Shown here in pieces: positions 25,722-35,005 of a DNA stretch of 64,000 nucleotides. Position 1 is the stretch's first letter. The number at the start of each line of letters is the position of its first letter. The stretch comes from Deltaproteobacteria bacterium. GTDB taxonomy: Bacteria > UBA10199 > JADGCS01. The DNA is taken from the NCBI GenBank assembly GCA_024233595.1, contig JACKPK010000002.1, forward strand, positions 185,864 to 249,863. The letters run 5' to 3'. A model generated the notes under the pieces. The model was given only the letters and a program-made list of their open reading frames with translations. It did not search any database and was not told where the DNA came from. The translations under genes were made by a program, and so were the position numbers.

Positions 25722-26609
25722 GTGATCAATTTCATTAATCAAAAAAAGGTGCTCTTGGGGGAGCTATTGTTAGTCCTTATGGTGGTGATTTGGGGATCCA
25801 CTTTTTTTCTCATCAAAGAGCATTTGGATTTTGTCGACCCGGTGGGGATGATTTTTTACCGCTTTGCGGCGGCGGCCTTGCTTTTGGCGATCGGTCTTAA
25901 ACTTAAAAAAATCCCCTTGTTTGCGTCGTTTAAAGCTGGTTTCATCACAGGTTTTTTTCTTTGGGGCACCTATGTTCCTCAAAACATTGGCATGCTTTAC
26001 ACCACAGCCTCCAATTCTGGTTTTATCACAGCGCTTTTTGTGGCCTTTGTTCCGGTGATTCTTGTTTTTGTTTTGCGTGAGCCACCTCCGTTGATGCGTG
26101 TGTTTGCCGCCATGGTCTCACTTTTGGGTTTGTGGTTTTTGTTGGGTGGTTTGCATGGTGTTAACAAAGGCGATCTCATCACCATGGGAACACCGGTGTC
26201 GGTGGCGTTTTACGTGGTCAGTGTGGATCATTATTTAAAAAAGGATGTGTCGCCGGCAGTGTTGTGTTTTCAACAGCTCTTCACAGTGGCATTTTTGAGT
26301 TTGATTTGGATGCTGATTTTTGGATCGCCCTTTGCTGTCACCAACCCATCGACCTGGTGGGTGATTGCTTATTTTACTGTGTTCGCAACGCTGGCTACTT
26401 TTTTGGTTTCTAACACTGTACAAAAAATTTCCACGCCCATGAAGGTGGCATTGATTTACGCTTTGGAGCCTGTGTTTGCCGCTCTGTTTGCTTGGGGTTC
26501 TGGGCAAGAGAGTTTCACAGTCACGCAAATGTTGGGAGGCTCACTCATTGTGTTGGCAACGGTTGTTTCTGAAATCCCCATCCCTGTTCGACAAAGGAGC
26601 AAGGCATGA
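25722..26609 (+). CDS. EamA/DMT-family permease
   Basis: About 295 residues with ten hydrophobic helices in two EamA halves. The first begins LLVLMVVIWGSTFFLIKEHL and the second has FTVFATLATFLVSNTVQK with the Pro/Glu-containing ALEPVFAALFAWGSG. DMT permeases export metabolites or amino acids; the substrate is unknown. GTG 25722 is favoured because GAGG lies just upstream, although the spacing is short; an in-frame TTG at 25686 would add 12 residues. It overlaps the aldehyde dehydrogenase start by four bases, so the two may share a metabolite. Confidence 0.82.
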   Translation: MINFINQKKVLLGELLLVLMVVIWGSTFFLIKEHLDFVDPVGMIFYRFAAAALLLAIGLKLKKIPLFASFKAGFITGFFLWGTYVPQNIGMLYTTASNSGFITALFVAFVPVILVFVLREPPPLMRVFAAMVSLLGLWFLLGGLHGVNKGDLITMGTPVSVAFYVVSVDHYLKKDVSPAVLCFQQLFTVAFLSLIWMLIFGSPFAVTNPSTWWVIAYFTVFATLATFLVSNTVQKISTPMKVALIYALEPVFAALFAWGSGQESFTVTQMLGGSLIVLATVVSEIPIPVRQRSKA

Positions 26610-27973
26610 TCAAAACCATTAATCCTAGCACAGAAGAACAGATTCAAAGTTACGCTTTGCATGATGAGCAAGAGGTCGAAAAAATTTTAGATGACCTGCA
26701 AGGCGCACAGCTGGCTTTGCAAAATTTGAATGTTGATGAGCGGGCTCGTATTTTAAAAAACATCGCGCAGGCTTTAAGAAATCAAAAAGAGGATTTTGCT
26801 AAACAGATGGTTCTGGAAATGGGCAAGCCACTTGCGCAAGCTCAGGGTGAAATCGAAAAATGCGCTTGGGTTTGTGAACACTATGCTAGCGCTGGTGTGG
26901 ATTTATTAGCTGATCAGATCATTGCTACAGAAGGACAGCGTTCCTACATTCGGTTTGAACCCATTGGTGTGGTGCTCGCCATCATGCCGTGGAACTTTCC
27001 ATTTTGGCAGGTGTTTCGTTGTTTGGCACCGCACATCATGCTTGGCAACACAGTGGCTCTTAAACACGCGCCCAACACAACGGGCTGCGCTGTCCTGATT
27101 CAAGATTTATTACAAAAGCTTGTGCCCGATGTGAGCTTGTTAAAATTTCTTTGTTTGGAAAATAACGATGTTGCCAAGGTGATTGCTTCTAAAAAAATTG
27201 CTGCTGTTTCGTTAACTGGGAGTGTGCGCGCTGGAAAATCAGTGGCAGCAGTAGCTGGCGACAACCTTAAAAAAACGGTTCTGGAGTTGGGTGGCAGTGA
27301 TCCTTATATTGTATTGGAAGATGCTGACCTTAACCAAGCTGTCAAGACCTGTGTGATGGCGCGTTTTAATAACACGGGGCAAACTTGTGTGGCTGCCAAA
27401 CGTTTTCTTGTGCATCAAAAAATTTACAAGGATTTTGAAGAAGCTTTTGTCGAAGAGATCAAAACTTGGAAGCAAGGTGATCCCTTTAATACTCAAAATA
27501 AACTGGGGCCTTTAGCGCGTGAAGATCTTTTGCAGAATTTGGAGCGTCAGGTTTCTAGAGCAAAACAAGAGAGCGCGTTGCGTTGTTTGCTTGGGGGCAA
27601 GCGTTTGCCAGGGCAGGGGTATTTTTTTGAACCCACAGTTTTTTCGGGAGTCACAGCGGGTAGTGTTTTATCGCAGGAAGAAGTTTTTGGCCCCGTCGCT
27701 AGTTTATTCAAAGTGCAAAGCGAAGAAGAAGCCATTGCCTTAGCCAATGATTCGCCATTTGGTTTGGGGGGCGCTGTTTTTACCAAGGAACAACGTGGTG
27801 AAGAGATTGCCAAGCAAATTAACGCGGGTGTGGTGGCGGTAAACGACATGGTCAAATCGGACCCTCGTTTGCCCTTTGGTGGTGTTAAAGAATCGGGTTA
27901 TGGGTGTGAGCTTGGTAGCTTTGGGTTTTATGAATTTGCCAATATCAAAACAGTGACGGTGAAGTCGTGCTAG
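26606..27973 (+). CDS. NAD(P)-dependent aldehyde dehydrogenase (succinate-semialdehyde type)
   Basis: 455 residues. ALDH superfamily with catalytic Cys in NNTGQTCVAAKR, general-base Glu in VLELGGSDP and the MPWNFPFWQVFR cofactor segment. Opening residues INPSTEEQI and short length resemble the Sad/YneI class of succinate-semialdehyde dehydrogenases. No GABA transaminase or other aldehyde-producing gene is nearby, so the substrate stays open. It is coupled to the EamA permease upstream. Confidence 0.88.
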   Translation: MIKTINPSTEEQIQSYALHDEQEVEKILDDLQGAQLALQNLNVDERARILKNIAQALRNQKEDFAKQMVLEMGKPLAQAQGEIEKCAWVCEHYASAGVDLLADQIIATEGQRSYIRFEPIGVVLAIMPWNFPFWQVFRCLAPHIMLGNTVALKHAPNTTGCAVLIQDLLQKLVPDVSLLKFLCLENNDVAKVIASKKIAAVSLTGSVRAGKSVAAVAGDNLKKTVLELGGSDPYIVLEDADLNQAVKTCVMARFNNTGQTCVAAKRFLVHQKIYKDFEEAFVEEIKTWKQGDPFNTQNKLGPLAREDLLQNLERQVSRAKQESALRCLLGGKRLPGQGYFFEPTVFSGVTAGSVLSQEEVFGPVASLFKVQSEEEAIALANDSPFGLGGAVFTKEQRGEEIAKQINAGVVAVNDMVKSDPRLPFGGVKESGYGCELGSFGFYEFANIKTVTVKSC

Positions 27974-28022
27974 ACCATTGATTCTTCGTCATTTTTTCTA
28001 CAAATCCTTTCTGAAAAGACTC

Positions 28023-28051
28023 TTGCCTACGAGCGCTCATTTGCCTATAAC
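28023..28051 (+). promoter_or_regulatory. Sigma-70-type promoter of the PDH operon
   Basis: TTGCCT (28023-28028) and TATAAC (28046-28051) are separated by 17 bp, about 24 bp before the aceE ATG. An AGGA ribosome site lies at good spacing. No PdhR-like operator was recognised. Confidence 0.5.
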
Positions 28052-28074
28052 GTTGCATAATTTATAGGATTTTT

Positions 28075-30765
28075 ATGAGCGAGCAGAACCAAAAAAATCA
28101 AGACCCCCTCAATCAAGATGAACTCAACGAATGGCTGGATTCTTTAGATTATGTTTTTGAAAAAGGTGGGGAAGAGGCCGTGCAGTTTTTGCTGCGCCAA
28201 CTCAAGGTGCACACGCATCAAAAAGGAATCAAAATCCCTTTTACCGCCAACACGCCCTACATCAACACCATTCATCAAGATGACCAGCCTGCGTTTCCTG
28301 GTAACTTAGAAGTCGAATGGCGCGTGCGCAGTCTCATTCGTTGGAACGCCATGGCCATGGTGGTGCGTGCGAATCGTCACAGCGATGGCATTGGTGGTCA
28401 CATTTCGACTTACGCGTCTTCGGCCATGCTATACGAAATTGGCTTTAATCATTTTTTTCGTGGGCGCGATCACGAATCAGGTGGCGACTTTATTTACATT
28501 CAAGGCCACGCTTCTCCTGGGATTTACGCACGCGCTTATTTAGAAGGTCGTTTGTCAGACGAAAAACTCGAAAACTTTCGTCGTGAATTGGCTGAGGGCG
28601 GTGGGCTTTCGTCTTACCCGCACCCACATCTCATGCCTCATTTTTGGGAGTTCCCCACAGTGTCCATGGGATTGTCTCCCATCATGGCGATTTATCAGGC
28701 GCGCTTTAGTCATTATTTAGAAGACCGTGGCCTTAAAGATTGCTCGCAAAAAAAGGTGTGGGCGTTTTTAGGTGATGGTGAAACGGACGAACCAGAAACC
28801 TTGGGTGCCATCACTTTGGCTGCGCGTGAAAAACTCGATAACCTCATTTTTGTGATCAACTGTAACTTGCAACGTTTGGATGGACCGGTGCGCGGCAATG
28901 GTAAAATCATCCAAGAGCTTGAAGCGGCGTTTCGCGGAGCGGGTTGGAATGTCATTAAGGTCATTTGGGGACGTGAATGGGATGAGTTGCTAAATAAAGA
29001 TCACGAAGGCGTTTTGGTGCGGCGCATGGATGAAGCGCGCGATGGTGATTACCAAAAGTACTCTGTGAGCGATGGCGATTACATCCGTAAAAAGTTTTTT
29101 GGCACTGATCCGCGTTTGGCTGCTTTGGTGAGCCATCTTTCAGACGAAAAATTACGCAAGTTGCGTCGTGGTGGTCACGATGCCGAAAAGGTTTACGCGG
29201 CATTCAAAGCAGCTGTGGAGCACAAAGGGCAGCCGACTGTGATTTTAGCCAAGACCATCAAAGGTTATGGTTTGGGTGAAGCGGGCGAAGGCAAGAACAT
29301 CACGCACTCGCAAAAGAAACTCAACGAAGACGAACTACGCGATTTTAGAACACGCTTTGGCATCCCCATCAGCGATGACGAAGTTGCTAAGGCGCCTTTT
29401 TACCGTCCATCTGATAACAGCCCCGAAATCAAATACATTAAAGAACGTCGCGAGGCTTTGGGAGGTTCGCTTCCTGAACGCCGTGTCAAAGTCGATCCGA
29501 TCACAGCGCCGGGTAACGATCTCTTCGACGAATTTTTAAAAGGCAGCGATGGTCGCGAAGTTTCCACCACCATGGCTTTTGTGCGTGTGCTTGCTAAACT
29601 TTTGCGCGACAAAAGTGTGGGCAAACTCATTGTTCCGATTGTTCCAGATGAAGCGCGAACTTTTGGTATGGAAGGTTTGTTCCGTCAGGTGGGGATTTAC
29701 TCGCACGTGGGTCAGCTTTACGAACCTGTGGATGCCGACAGTCTTTTGTATTACAAAGAATCAACCGATGGTCAGATTTTAGAAGAGGGCATCACAGAAG
29801 CGGGCGCCATGTCTTCATTCATTGCGGCGGGAACAAGTTATGCCAACCATGGTGTGAACATGATCCCGTTCTATGTTTTTTATTCGATGTTTGGCATGCA
29901 GCGCATTGGTGATTTGGTTTGGGCAGCAAGCGATATGCGCTGTAAAGGTTTTTTGGTTGGGGGAACAGCTGGTCGCACAACCCTAGCCGGTGAAGGTTTG
30001 CAACACCAAGATGGACACAGTCATTTGTTGGCCATGTCTTTTCCTAACCTCATGTGTTACGATCCGGCTTTTGCTTACGAGATTGCTGTGATTGTGCAAG
30101 ACGGCATCAAGCGCATGTACGAAGATCGCGAAGATGTGTTCTATTACATGACAATCGAAAACGAAAACTACGCCATGCCAGCCATGGATGAAAAACGCGC
30201 TGACGAAATCAAAGCCGGCATTGTGAAAGGCATTTATTGTTATCAGCAATCGGCGCTTAAAAAGCCAAAGGGCACGGCGCATCTTTGGGGCAGTGGCGCG
30301 ATCATGAACGAAGTTTTAAAAGCGGCCACAATCTTAGAAGAGCAATTTCAAGTCGCGGCTCCGATTTGGAGTGTGACGAGCTACAAAGAAATCAGACGAG
30401 AAGCCTTGTCTGTTGAACGCTCTAATTTACGCCACCCAGAAGAGGCTGCAAAAGTTTCGTATTTGACTTCGCTTTTTGAAAAGCAAAACGGTGTTGTGGT
30501 GGCGGCTTCCGATTACGTCAAGGCCTTGCCCGACATGGTGCACAAATGGGTGCCCTTGCCCATGGTGAGTTTGGGAACAGATGGCTTTGGTCGCAGTGAA
30601 GACCGCGAGCATTTGCGAGATTTTTTTGAAGTCGACGCTAAGCACATTGCTTATGCGGCTTTGGTGACTTTGGTTAAAGAAGGCTCGTTGCCAAAAACTA
30701 TTTTGAAGAGTGCTGCCAAAGAGCTCAGCATTGATCCTGATAAAAAGGACCCTGTTCTTTGTTAA
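28075..30765 (+). CDS. aceE: Pyruvate dehydrogenase E1 component, homodimeric type
   Basis: 896 residues. It decarboxylates pyruvate with thiamine diphosphate and hands the acetyl group to E2. The ThDP motif runs from FLGDGETDEPETLGA to NCNLQRLDGPVRGNG. The N-terminal GGHISTYASSAMLYEIGFNH and the C-terminal SLGTDGFGRSEDREHLRDFF agree with the single-chain E1 of gammaproteobacteria. It leads a compact aceE-aceF-lpd operon with 12- and 9-bp gaps. Confidence 0.97.
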   Translation: MSEQNQKNQDPLNQDELNEWLDSLDYVFEKGGEEAVQFLLRQLKVHTHQKGIKIPFTANTPYINTIHQDDQPAFPGNLEVEWRVRSLIRWNAMAMVVRANRHSDGIGGHISTYASSAMLYEIGFNHFFRGRDHESGGDFIYIQGHASPGIYARAYLEGRLSDEKLENFRRELAEGGGLSSYPHPHLMPHFWEFPTVSMGLSPIMAIYQARFSHYLEDRGLKDCSQKKVWAFLGDGETDEPETLGAITLAAREKLDNLIFVINCNLQRLDGPVRGNGKIIQELEAAFRGAGWNVIKVIWGREWDELLNKDHEGVLVRRMDEARDGDYQKYSVSDGDYIRKKFFGTDPRLAALVSHLSDEKLRKLRRGGHDAEKVYAAFKAAVEHKGQPTVILAKTIKGYGLGEAGEGKNITHSQKKLNEDELRDFRTRFGIPISDDEVAKAPFYRPSDNSPEIKYIKERREALGGSLPERRVKVDPITAPGNDLFDEFLKGSDGREVSTTMAFVRVLAKLLRDKSVGKLIVPIVPDEARTFGMEGLFRQVGIYSHVGQLYEPVDADSLLYYKESTDGQILEEGITEAGAMSSFIAAGTSYANHGVNMIPFYVFYSMFGMQRIGDLVWAASDMRCKGFLVGGTAGRTTLAGEGLQHQDGHSHLLAMSFPNLMCYDPAFAYEIAVIVQDGIKRMYEDREDVFYYMTIENENYAMPAMDEKRADEIKAGIVKGIYCYQQSALKKPKGTAHLWGSGAIMNEVLKAATILEEQFQVAAPIWSVTSYKEIRREALSVERSNLRHPEEAAKVSYLTSLFEKQNGVVVAASDYVKALPDMVHKWVPLPMVSLGTDGFGRSEDREHLRDFFEVDAKHIAYAALVTLVKEGSLPKTILKSAAKELSIDPDKKDPVLC

Positions 30766-30777
30766 AGAGAGAAAACT

Positions 30778-32121
30778 ATGGACTATAAAATTCCAGAATT
30801 AGGTGAAAACATCGAAAGTGGCGATGTTGTTAAAGTGAGTGTGTCAGTTGGCGATGCTGTCAAAAAAGACCAAACGCTTTTGGAGTTAGAAACAGACAAA
30901 GCGGTTGTTGAAGTGCCTAGTGATCGTGATGGCACTGTAAAAGAAATCCTCATCAAAGAAGGTGATAAAGTCAGTGTTGGCCAAGTTGCTTTTAAGATTG
31001 AAGGCGGTGCGGCTTCAGCGCAAGCGCCTGAAGAAAAAGCACCACCGCAAAAAGAAATTGTTCAAGAGACTGTTCAAGAAGTCGTAAAAGAAGAACCTCA
31101 AAAACCAGCTCCTCAACAAGAGGTCCCCAAACAAGCAGAACAAAAATCAGAGCCAGTTGTTGCTAAACAAGAAGCAGCACAAGAAATTCCAGAAGCTCCT
31201 GTTGTTAAAAGTTCATCAGGAAAAACTGTGGCGGCATCGCCTTCAGTGCGTCGTTTGGCTCGTGAGATTGGCATCGATCTAGACAGCATCACGGGAACAG
31301 GTCCTGGCGGGCGTATCATCATTGAAGATGTCAAACAGCACGCGCGTCGTATTAACACCTCGGCCAAAGCAGAAGAGGTGGCTAAAAAATCAAATGAGTC
31401 GCTGCCTGATTTTTCCAAATGGGGACAGGTGGAACGTCAGCCCATGACAGCTGTGCGTCGGAAAACAGCTCGGCATTTGAGCGAGGCATGGGTGGCACCG
31501 CATGTCACTCAGTTCGAAAAAGCTGACATCACGGAACTCGAAAAACTCAGAAAGAATTTTGGAAAACGTGCAGAAGCAGCTGGTGGCAAACTCACCATGA
31601 CGGTGATTGTTCTTAAAATAGTCGCCAGTGCACTCAAGGTGTTTCCGCAGTTCAATGCCAGTGTGGACATGAGCACGGACGAAATCATTTACAAAAAATA
31701 TTTTAACATTGGCGTTGCCGTTGACACAGATCGTGGTCTTTTGGTCCCTGTGATTCGCGATGTCGAAAAGAAAAACATTTTGCAGTTGGCAAAAGAACTT
31801 GGTGAAAAAGCTGTGGCAGCGCGTGATCGCAAACTTTCTTTGGATGACATGCAAGGTGGCACATTCACCATCACCAATTTAGGTGGCATTGGTGGCACGG
31901 CATTCACTCCGATTGTGAATGCGCCAGAGGTTGCTATTTTGGGATTGTCGCGCGGTAACATTGAGCCTGTCTACAAAGATGGTGAGTTTCAACCACGACT
32001 CATGTTGCCTTTGTCTTTATCGTACGATCACCGTTTGATCGACGGAGCTGATGCCATGCGCTTTTTGCGTTGGATTGCCGAGGCATTACAACAACCCTTT
32101 TTGATGGATTTAGAAGGTTAG
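30778..32121 (+). CDS. aceF: Dihydrolipoamide acetyltransferase (E2 of PDH)
   Basis: 447 residues. There is one lipoyl domain with the modified lysine in ELETDKAVVEVPS (about residues 37-49), then a long Gln/Glu/Pro/Lys linker (about 78-150) and a peripheral subunit-binding domain (ASPSVRRLAREIGID, GTGPGGRI). The catalytic acetyltransferase domain carries the active His/Asp in SYDHRLIDGADAMRFL. E. coli AceF has three lipoyl domains; a single one is common elsewhere. It lies between aceE and lpd, forming the complete PDH complex. Confidence 0.97.
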   Translation: MDYKIPELGENIESGDVVKVSVSVGDAVKKDQTLLELETDKAVVEVPSDRDGTVKEILIKEGDKVSVGQVAFKIEGGAASAQAPEEKAPPQKEIVQETVQEVVKEEPQKPAPQQEVPKQAEQKSEPVVAKQEAAQEIPEAPVVKSSSGKTVAASPSVRRLAREIGIDLDSITGTGPGGRIIIEDVKQHARRINTSAKAEEVAKKSNESLPDFSKWGQVERQPMTAVRRKTARHLSEAWVAPHVTQFEKADITELEKLRKNFGKRAEAAGGKLTMTVIVLKIVASALKVFPQFNASVDMSTDEIIYKKYFNIGVAVDTDRGLLVPVIRDVEKKNILQLAKELGEKAVAARDRKLSLDDMQGGTFTITNLGGIGGTAFTPIVNAPEVAILGLSRGNIEPVYKDGEFQPRLMLPLSLSYDHRLIDGADAMRFLRWIAEALQQPFLMDLEG

Positions 32122-32130
32122 GAGAAAATC

Positions 32131-33555
32131 ATGACAGAAAATTTAAACGCAGATGTTGTTGTTTTAGGAGGCGGGCCTGGTGGCTACGCGGCAGCCTTTT
32201 ACGCGGCTGATTTGGGCATGGATGTGACGCTTGTTGATTTAGAATCAAACCCTGGTGGTGTTTGTTTGTACAAAGGTTGTATTCCTTCCAAAGCTCTTTT
32301 GCACGCAGCCAAACTCATTGAAGAATCCAAAGAGGCGCATAAAATTGGTTTGGAGTTTTCGGAACCGGCCGTTAATTTAGAAAAATTGCGTTCTTGGAAA
32401 GACGACGTGGTGAGTAAGCTCACTGGTGGTTTGGGACAGTTGGCCAAAGCGCGCAAGGTGAAGTTTGTGCAAGGGCGTGGTAGCTTTGAAGACAGCAATA
32501 CACTCAAAGTGATCACAAGTGCTGGCGAAACCAAAAAGATTTCGTTTAAAAACATCATCGTCGCCACAGGTTCGCGCCCCGCGACTTTACCCGGTGTCGA
32601 TTTAGAATCAGCCAGATTATGGGATTCCACAGATGCTTTGCGTCTTTCTCAAATCCCCAAAAAACTTTTGGTTGTCGGTGGTGGCTACATTGGTTTGGAG
32701 CTTGGCAGTGTTTACGCCGCGTTGGGTTCTGAAACCACTGTGGTCGAGTTCCAAGACGGCATCATCCCAGGTGCTGATCGCGATTTAGCCACTGTGTTGC
32801 AAAAGAAACTCAAAAGTAAATTTCATCAGTTTTTATTTAAGACCAAAGTCACTGGCATTGCCGAAGAAAAAAACGGCCTGCGTGTGAGCATGGAAGGCCC
32901 TGATGGCAGCACAGAAGAAGTCTACGACTACGTGTTGGTGGCTATTGGGCGTCGTCCTAATGGAAGCGGTCTTGGTTTGGACAACGCGGGTGTTGAACTA
33001 AACGAGCGTGGTTTTATTAAAGTGCAAGACAATCGTCAGACAAATGTGAATCACATTTATGCCATTGGTGATGTGGCAGGTGATCCCATGTTAGCGCACA
33101 AAGCTTCGCACGAAGCACGTGTGGCAGTGGAAGCCATTGCGGGGCACCGTGTGGCCTTTGAACCCAAAGCTATCCCAGCGGTGATTTTCACAGATCCTGA
33201 AGTGGCGTGGTGTGGCCTGACAGAAACCGAAGCAAAGGCGCAGGGCAAAGAGGTTCAGGTTGTTAAGTTTCCTTGGGCGGCTTCGGGACGCGCCTTGACT
33301 TTAGACCGCACCGAGGGTGTGACCAAACTCATTGTAGATCCCAAGACCGAAATGATTTTAGGCGCCGCTCTTGTTGGACCGGGAGCCGGCGACATGATTT
33401 CAGAATGCGCTTTGGCGATCGAAATGTGTGCGACTGTTTCCGATTTAAAACTCACCATTCACCCACACCCGACTTTATCGGAAACGGTGATGGAAGCAGC
33501 GGAATTATTTTTTGGGCACTGCACGCATATGTATCGTCCTCAAAGAAAGAAGTGA
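32131..33555 (+). CDS. lpd: Dihydrolipoamide dehydrogenase (E3)
   Basis: 474 residues. Flavoprotein disulfide reductase that reoxidises lipoamide. FAD-binding GGGPGGYAAAFYAADLG, redox disulfide GGVCLYKGCIPSK, NAD-binding VVGGGYIGLELGSVYAALG, and the catalytic His-Glu in HPHPTLSE are all present. The usual Asn-Val between the leader and second cysteine reads Tyr-Lys here, a tolerated variation. It is the last gene of the PDH operon; ogt starts only two bases after its stop. Confidence 0.97.
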   Translation: MTENLNADVVVLGGGPGGYAAAFYAADLGMDVTLVDLESNPGGVCLYKGCIPSKALLHAAKLIEESKEAHKIGLEFSEPAVNLEKLRSWKDDVVSKLTGGLGQLAKARKVKFVQGRGSFEDSNTLKVITSAGETKKISFKNIIVATGSRPATLPGVDLESARLWDSTDALRLSQIPKKLLVVGGGYIGLELGSVYAALGSETTVVEFQDGIIPGADRDLATVLQKKLKSKFHQFLFKTKVTGIAEEKNGLRVSMEGPDGSTEEVYDYVLVAIGRRPNGSGLGLDNAGVELNERGFIKVQDNRQTNVNHIYAIGDVAGDPMLAHKASHEARVAVEAIAGHRVAFEPKAIPAVIFTDPEVAWCGLTETEAKAQGKEVQVVKFPWAASGRALTLDRTEGVTKLIVDPKTEMILGAALVGPGAGDMISECALAIEMCATVSDLKLTIHPHPTLSETVMEAAELFFGHCTHMYRPQRKK

Positions 33556-33557
33556 CT

Positions 33558-34052
33558 ATGACGCAAGAATTTCATTTTAATCTTAAAACTCCCATTGGTT
33601 TTGTTTGGGTGAGTGGCGATCAAAACGCTGTTCATCGTATTGAGCTTTTAGATGAGCGTGGGCCACAGAGTAAAACTTTGTCTTTGGTTTTACAAAAAGC
33701 CAAAAAACAAATTCAAGAATACTTTAAGGGCGAACGCCTGGTGTTTGATGTTCCGGTTGCTTTGAATGGCACTGATTTTCAAAACAAAGTTTGGAAAGCC
33801 TTGCAGCGCATTCCTTGTGGTCAAACCAAGTCTTATGGTGACATCGCGCGGGGCATTAAAAACGACAAAGCTTGTCGTGCTGTTGGTTTGGCAAACAACA
33901 AAAATAAAATCCCTTTGCTTGTGCCTTGTCATCGTGTCGTGGGTGCCAATGGGGACCTTACTGGTTTTGCTTGTGGTTTGTGGCGTAAAGAGTGGTTGTT
34001 GAATCACGAACAAAAAATAGCGCAAAAGCAAAGTTTAAGGAAAACGGCGTGA
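33558..34052 (+). CDS. ogt: Methylated-DNA--protein-cysteine methyltransferase
   Basis: 164 residues. It repairs O6-methylguanine by irreversible transfer to Cys in LVPCHRVVGANG. The helix-turn-helix arginine-finger region (RAVGLANNKNK) and GLWRKEWLLNHE tail match the family. The ATG at 33558 immediately follows lpd; longer frames upstream run inside lpd and are not credible. The stop overlaps the exchanger gene start (GTGA). Confidence 0.94.
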   Translation: MTQEFHFNLKTPIGFVWVSGDQNAVHRIELLDERGPQSKTLSLVLQKAKKQIQEYFKGERLVFDVPVALNGTDFQNKVWKALQRIPCGQTKSYGDIARGIKNDKACRAVGLANNKNKIPLLVPCHRVVGANGDLTGFACGLWRKEWLLNHEQKIAQKQSLRKTA

Positions 34053-35005
34053 CTTATTTATTGTTTGTTATTGGCTTTGTGATCCTCATCAAAGGCGCTG
34101 ACCTCTTGGTGGATGGTTCTTCTTCTTTAGCCAAGCAATTTCACATTTCTGATTTGGTCATTGGTTTGACCATTGTGGCCTTTGGCACCTCTGCGCCCGA
34201 ATTGGTGGTGAATCTGATTGCCAGTTACAAAGGCAACACTGAGTTGGCTGTTACGAATGTTCTGGGAAGTAACATTGCCAACACCTTTATCGCGGTGGGA
34301 GCGGCTGCCATCATCACACCACTCACCGTGCAGCGTAACACTGTGTCTAAAGAAATTCCTTTGAGTGTGCTGGCAGGATTGGTGGTCGCCTTTGTTTGTA
34401 ATGATGTTTTTTTAAATGGTGATGTTTCTTCGCGCATCACACGGGGCGATGGTTTGGTGCTTTTGAGTTTCTTTGCGGTGTTTTTTGTTTACACTCTCAC
34501 CATTGCCAAACGCGATTTGGATTCGGTGGCGCAGGATCCTGATTTGATGTCGCCAGCCAAAGCTGTCGTGTTTATTATTTTGGGTTTGGCTGGTTTAACA
34601 GTGGGTGGTGATTGGATTGTTAATGGTGCGATTGCCGTGGCACGTGTGTTCGGTATGAGCGAGGCTCTCATTGGTTTGACAGTTGTGGCGGTTGGCACAT
34701 CGTTGCCAGAAATTGTCACAAGTTGCACCGCGGCTTACAAGGGGCGCAAAGACATCGCCATTGGTAATGCTGTTGGTTCCAATATATTTAATGTGTTTTG
34801 GGTCTTGGGTTTAAGCTCGGTGATTCGTGAATTGCCTTTTGATAGTAAAATCAATTTGGATGTGGCGGTGAATCTTTTAGCGGGTTTTTTGCTTTTTGCG
34901 TTTCTTTTTATCCGAAACCGCACGCACACCATGGGTCGTGTCAAAGGCGTTTTGTTTTTGTTTTTCTATGCCGCCTACATCAGCATTGCGATTTGGAGAG
35001 GCTAA
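34049..35005 (+). CDS. Ca2+/Na+ antiporter family protein (YrbG-like)
   Basis: About 318 residues with ten or so membrane helices in two inverted repeats. Each repeat has the alpha motif: FGTSAPELVVNLIA with GSNIANT in the first and VGTSLPEIVTSCTAAYKG with GSNIFNV in the second. These residues bind the exchanged cations in this superfamily. The GTG at 34049 overlaps the ogt stop. The 3' end overlaps the convergent nagZ by 26 bp. Confidence 0.92.
   Translation: MTYLLFVIGFVILIKGADLLVDGSSSLAKQFHISDLVIGLTIVAFGTSAPELVVNLIASYKGNTELAVTNVLGSNIANTFIAVGAAAIITPLTVQRNTVSKEIPLSVLAGLVVAFVCNDVFLNGDVSSRITRGDGLVLLSFFAVFFVYTLTIAKRDLDSVAQDPDLMSPAKAVVFIILGLAGLTVGGDWIVNGAIAVARVFGMSEALIGLTVVAVGTSLPEIVTSCTAAYKGRKDIAIGNAVGSNIFNVFWVLGLSSVIRELPFDSKINLDVAVNLLAGFLLFAFLFIRNRTHTMGRVKGVLFLFFYAAYISIAIWRG

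Noticed and set aside
33273..33557. Longer start for ogt inside lpd
   Set aside because: It would encode 95 residues of lpd in another frame with no family match; the ATG at 33558 gives a normal-length protein.
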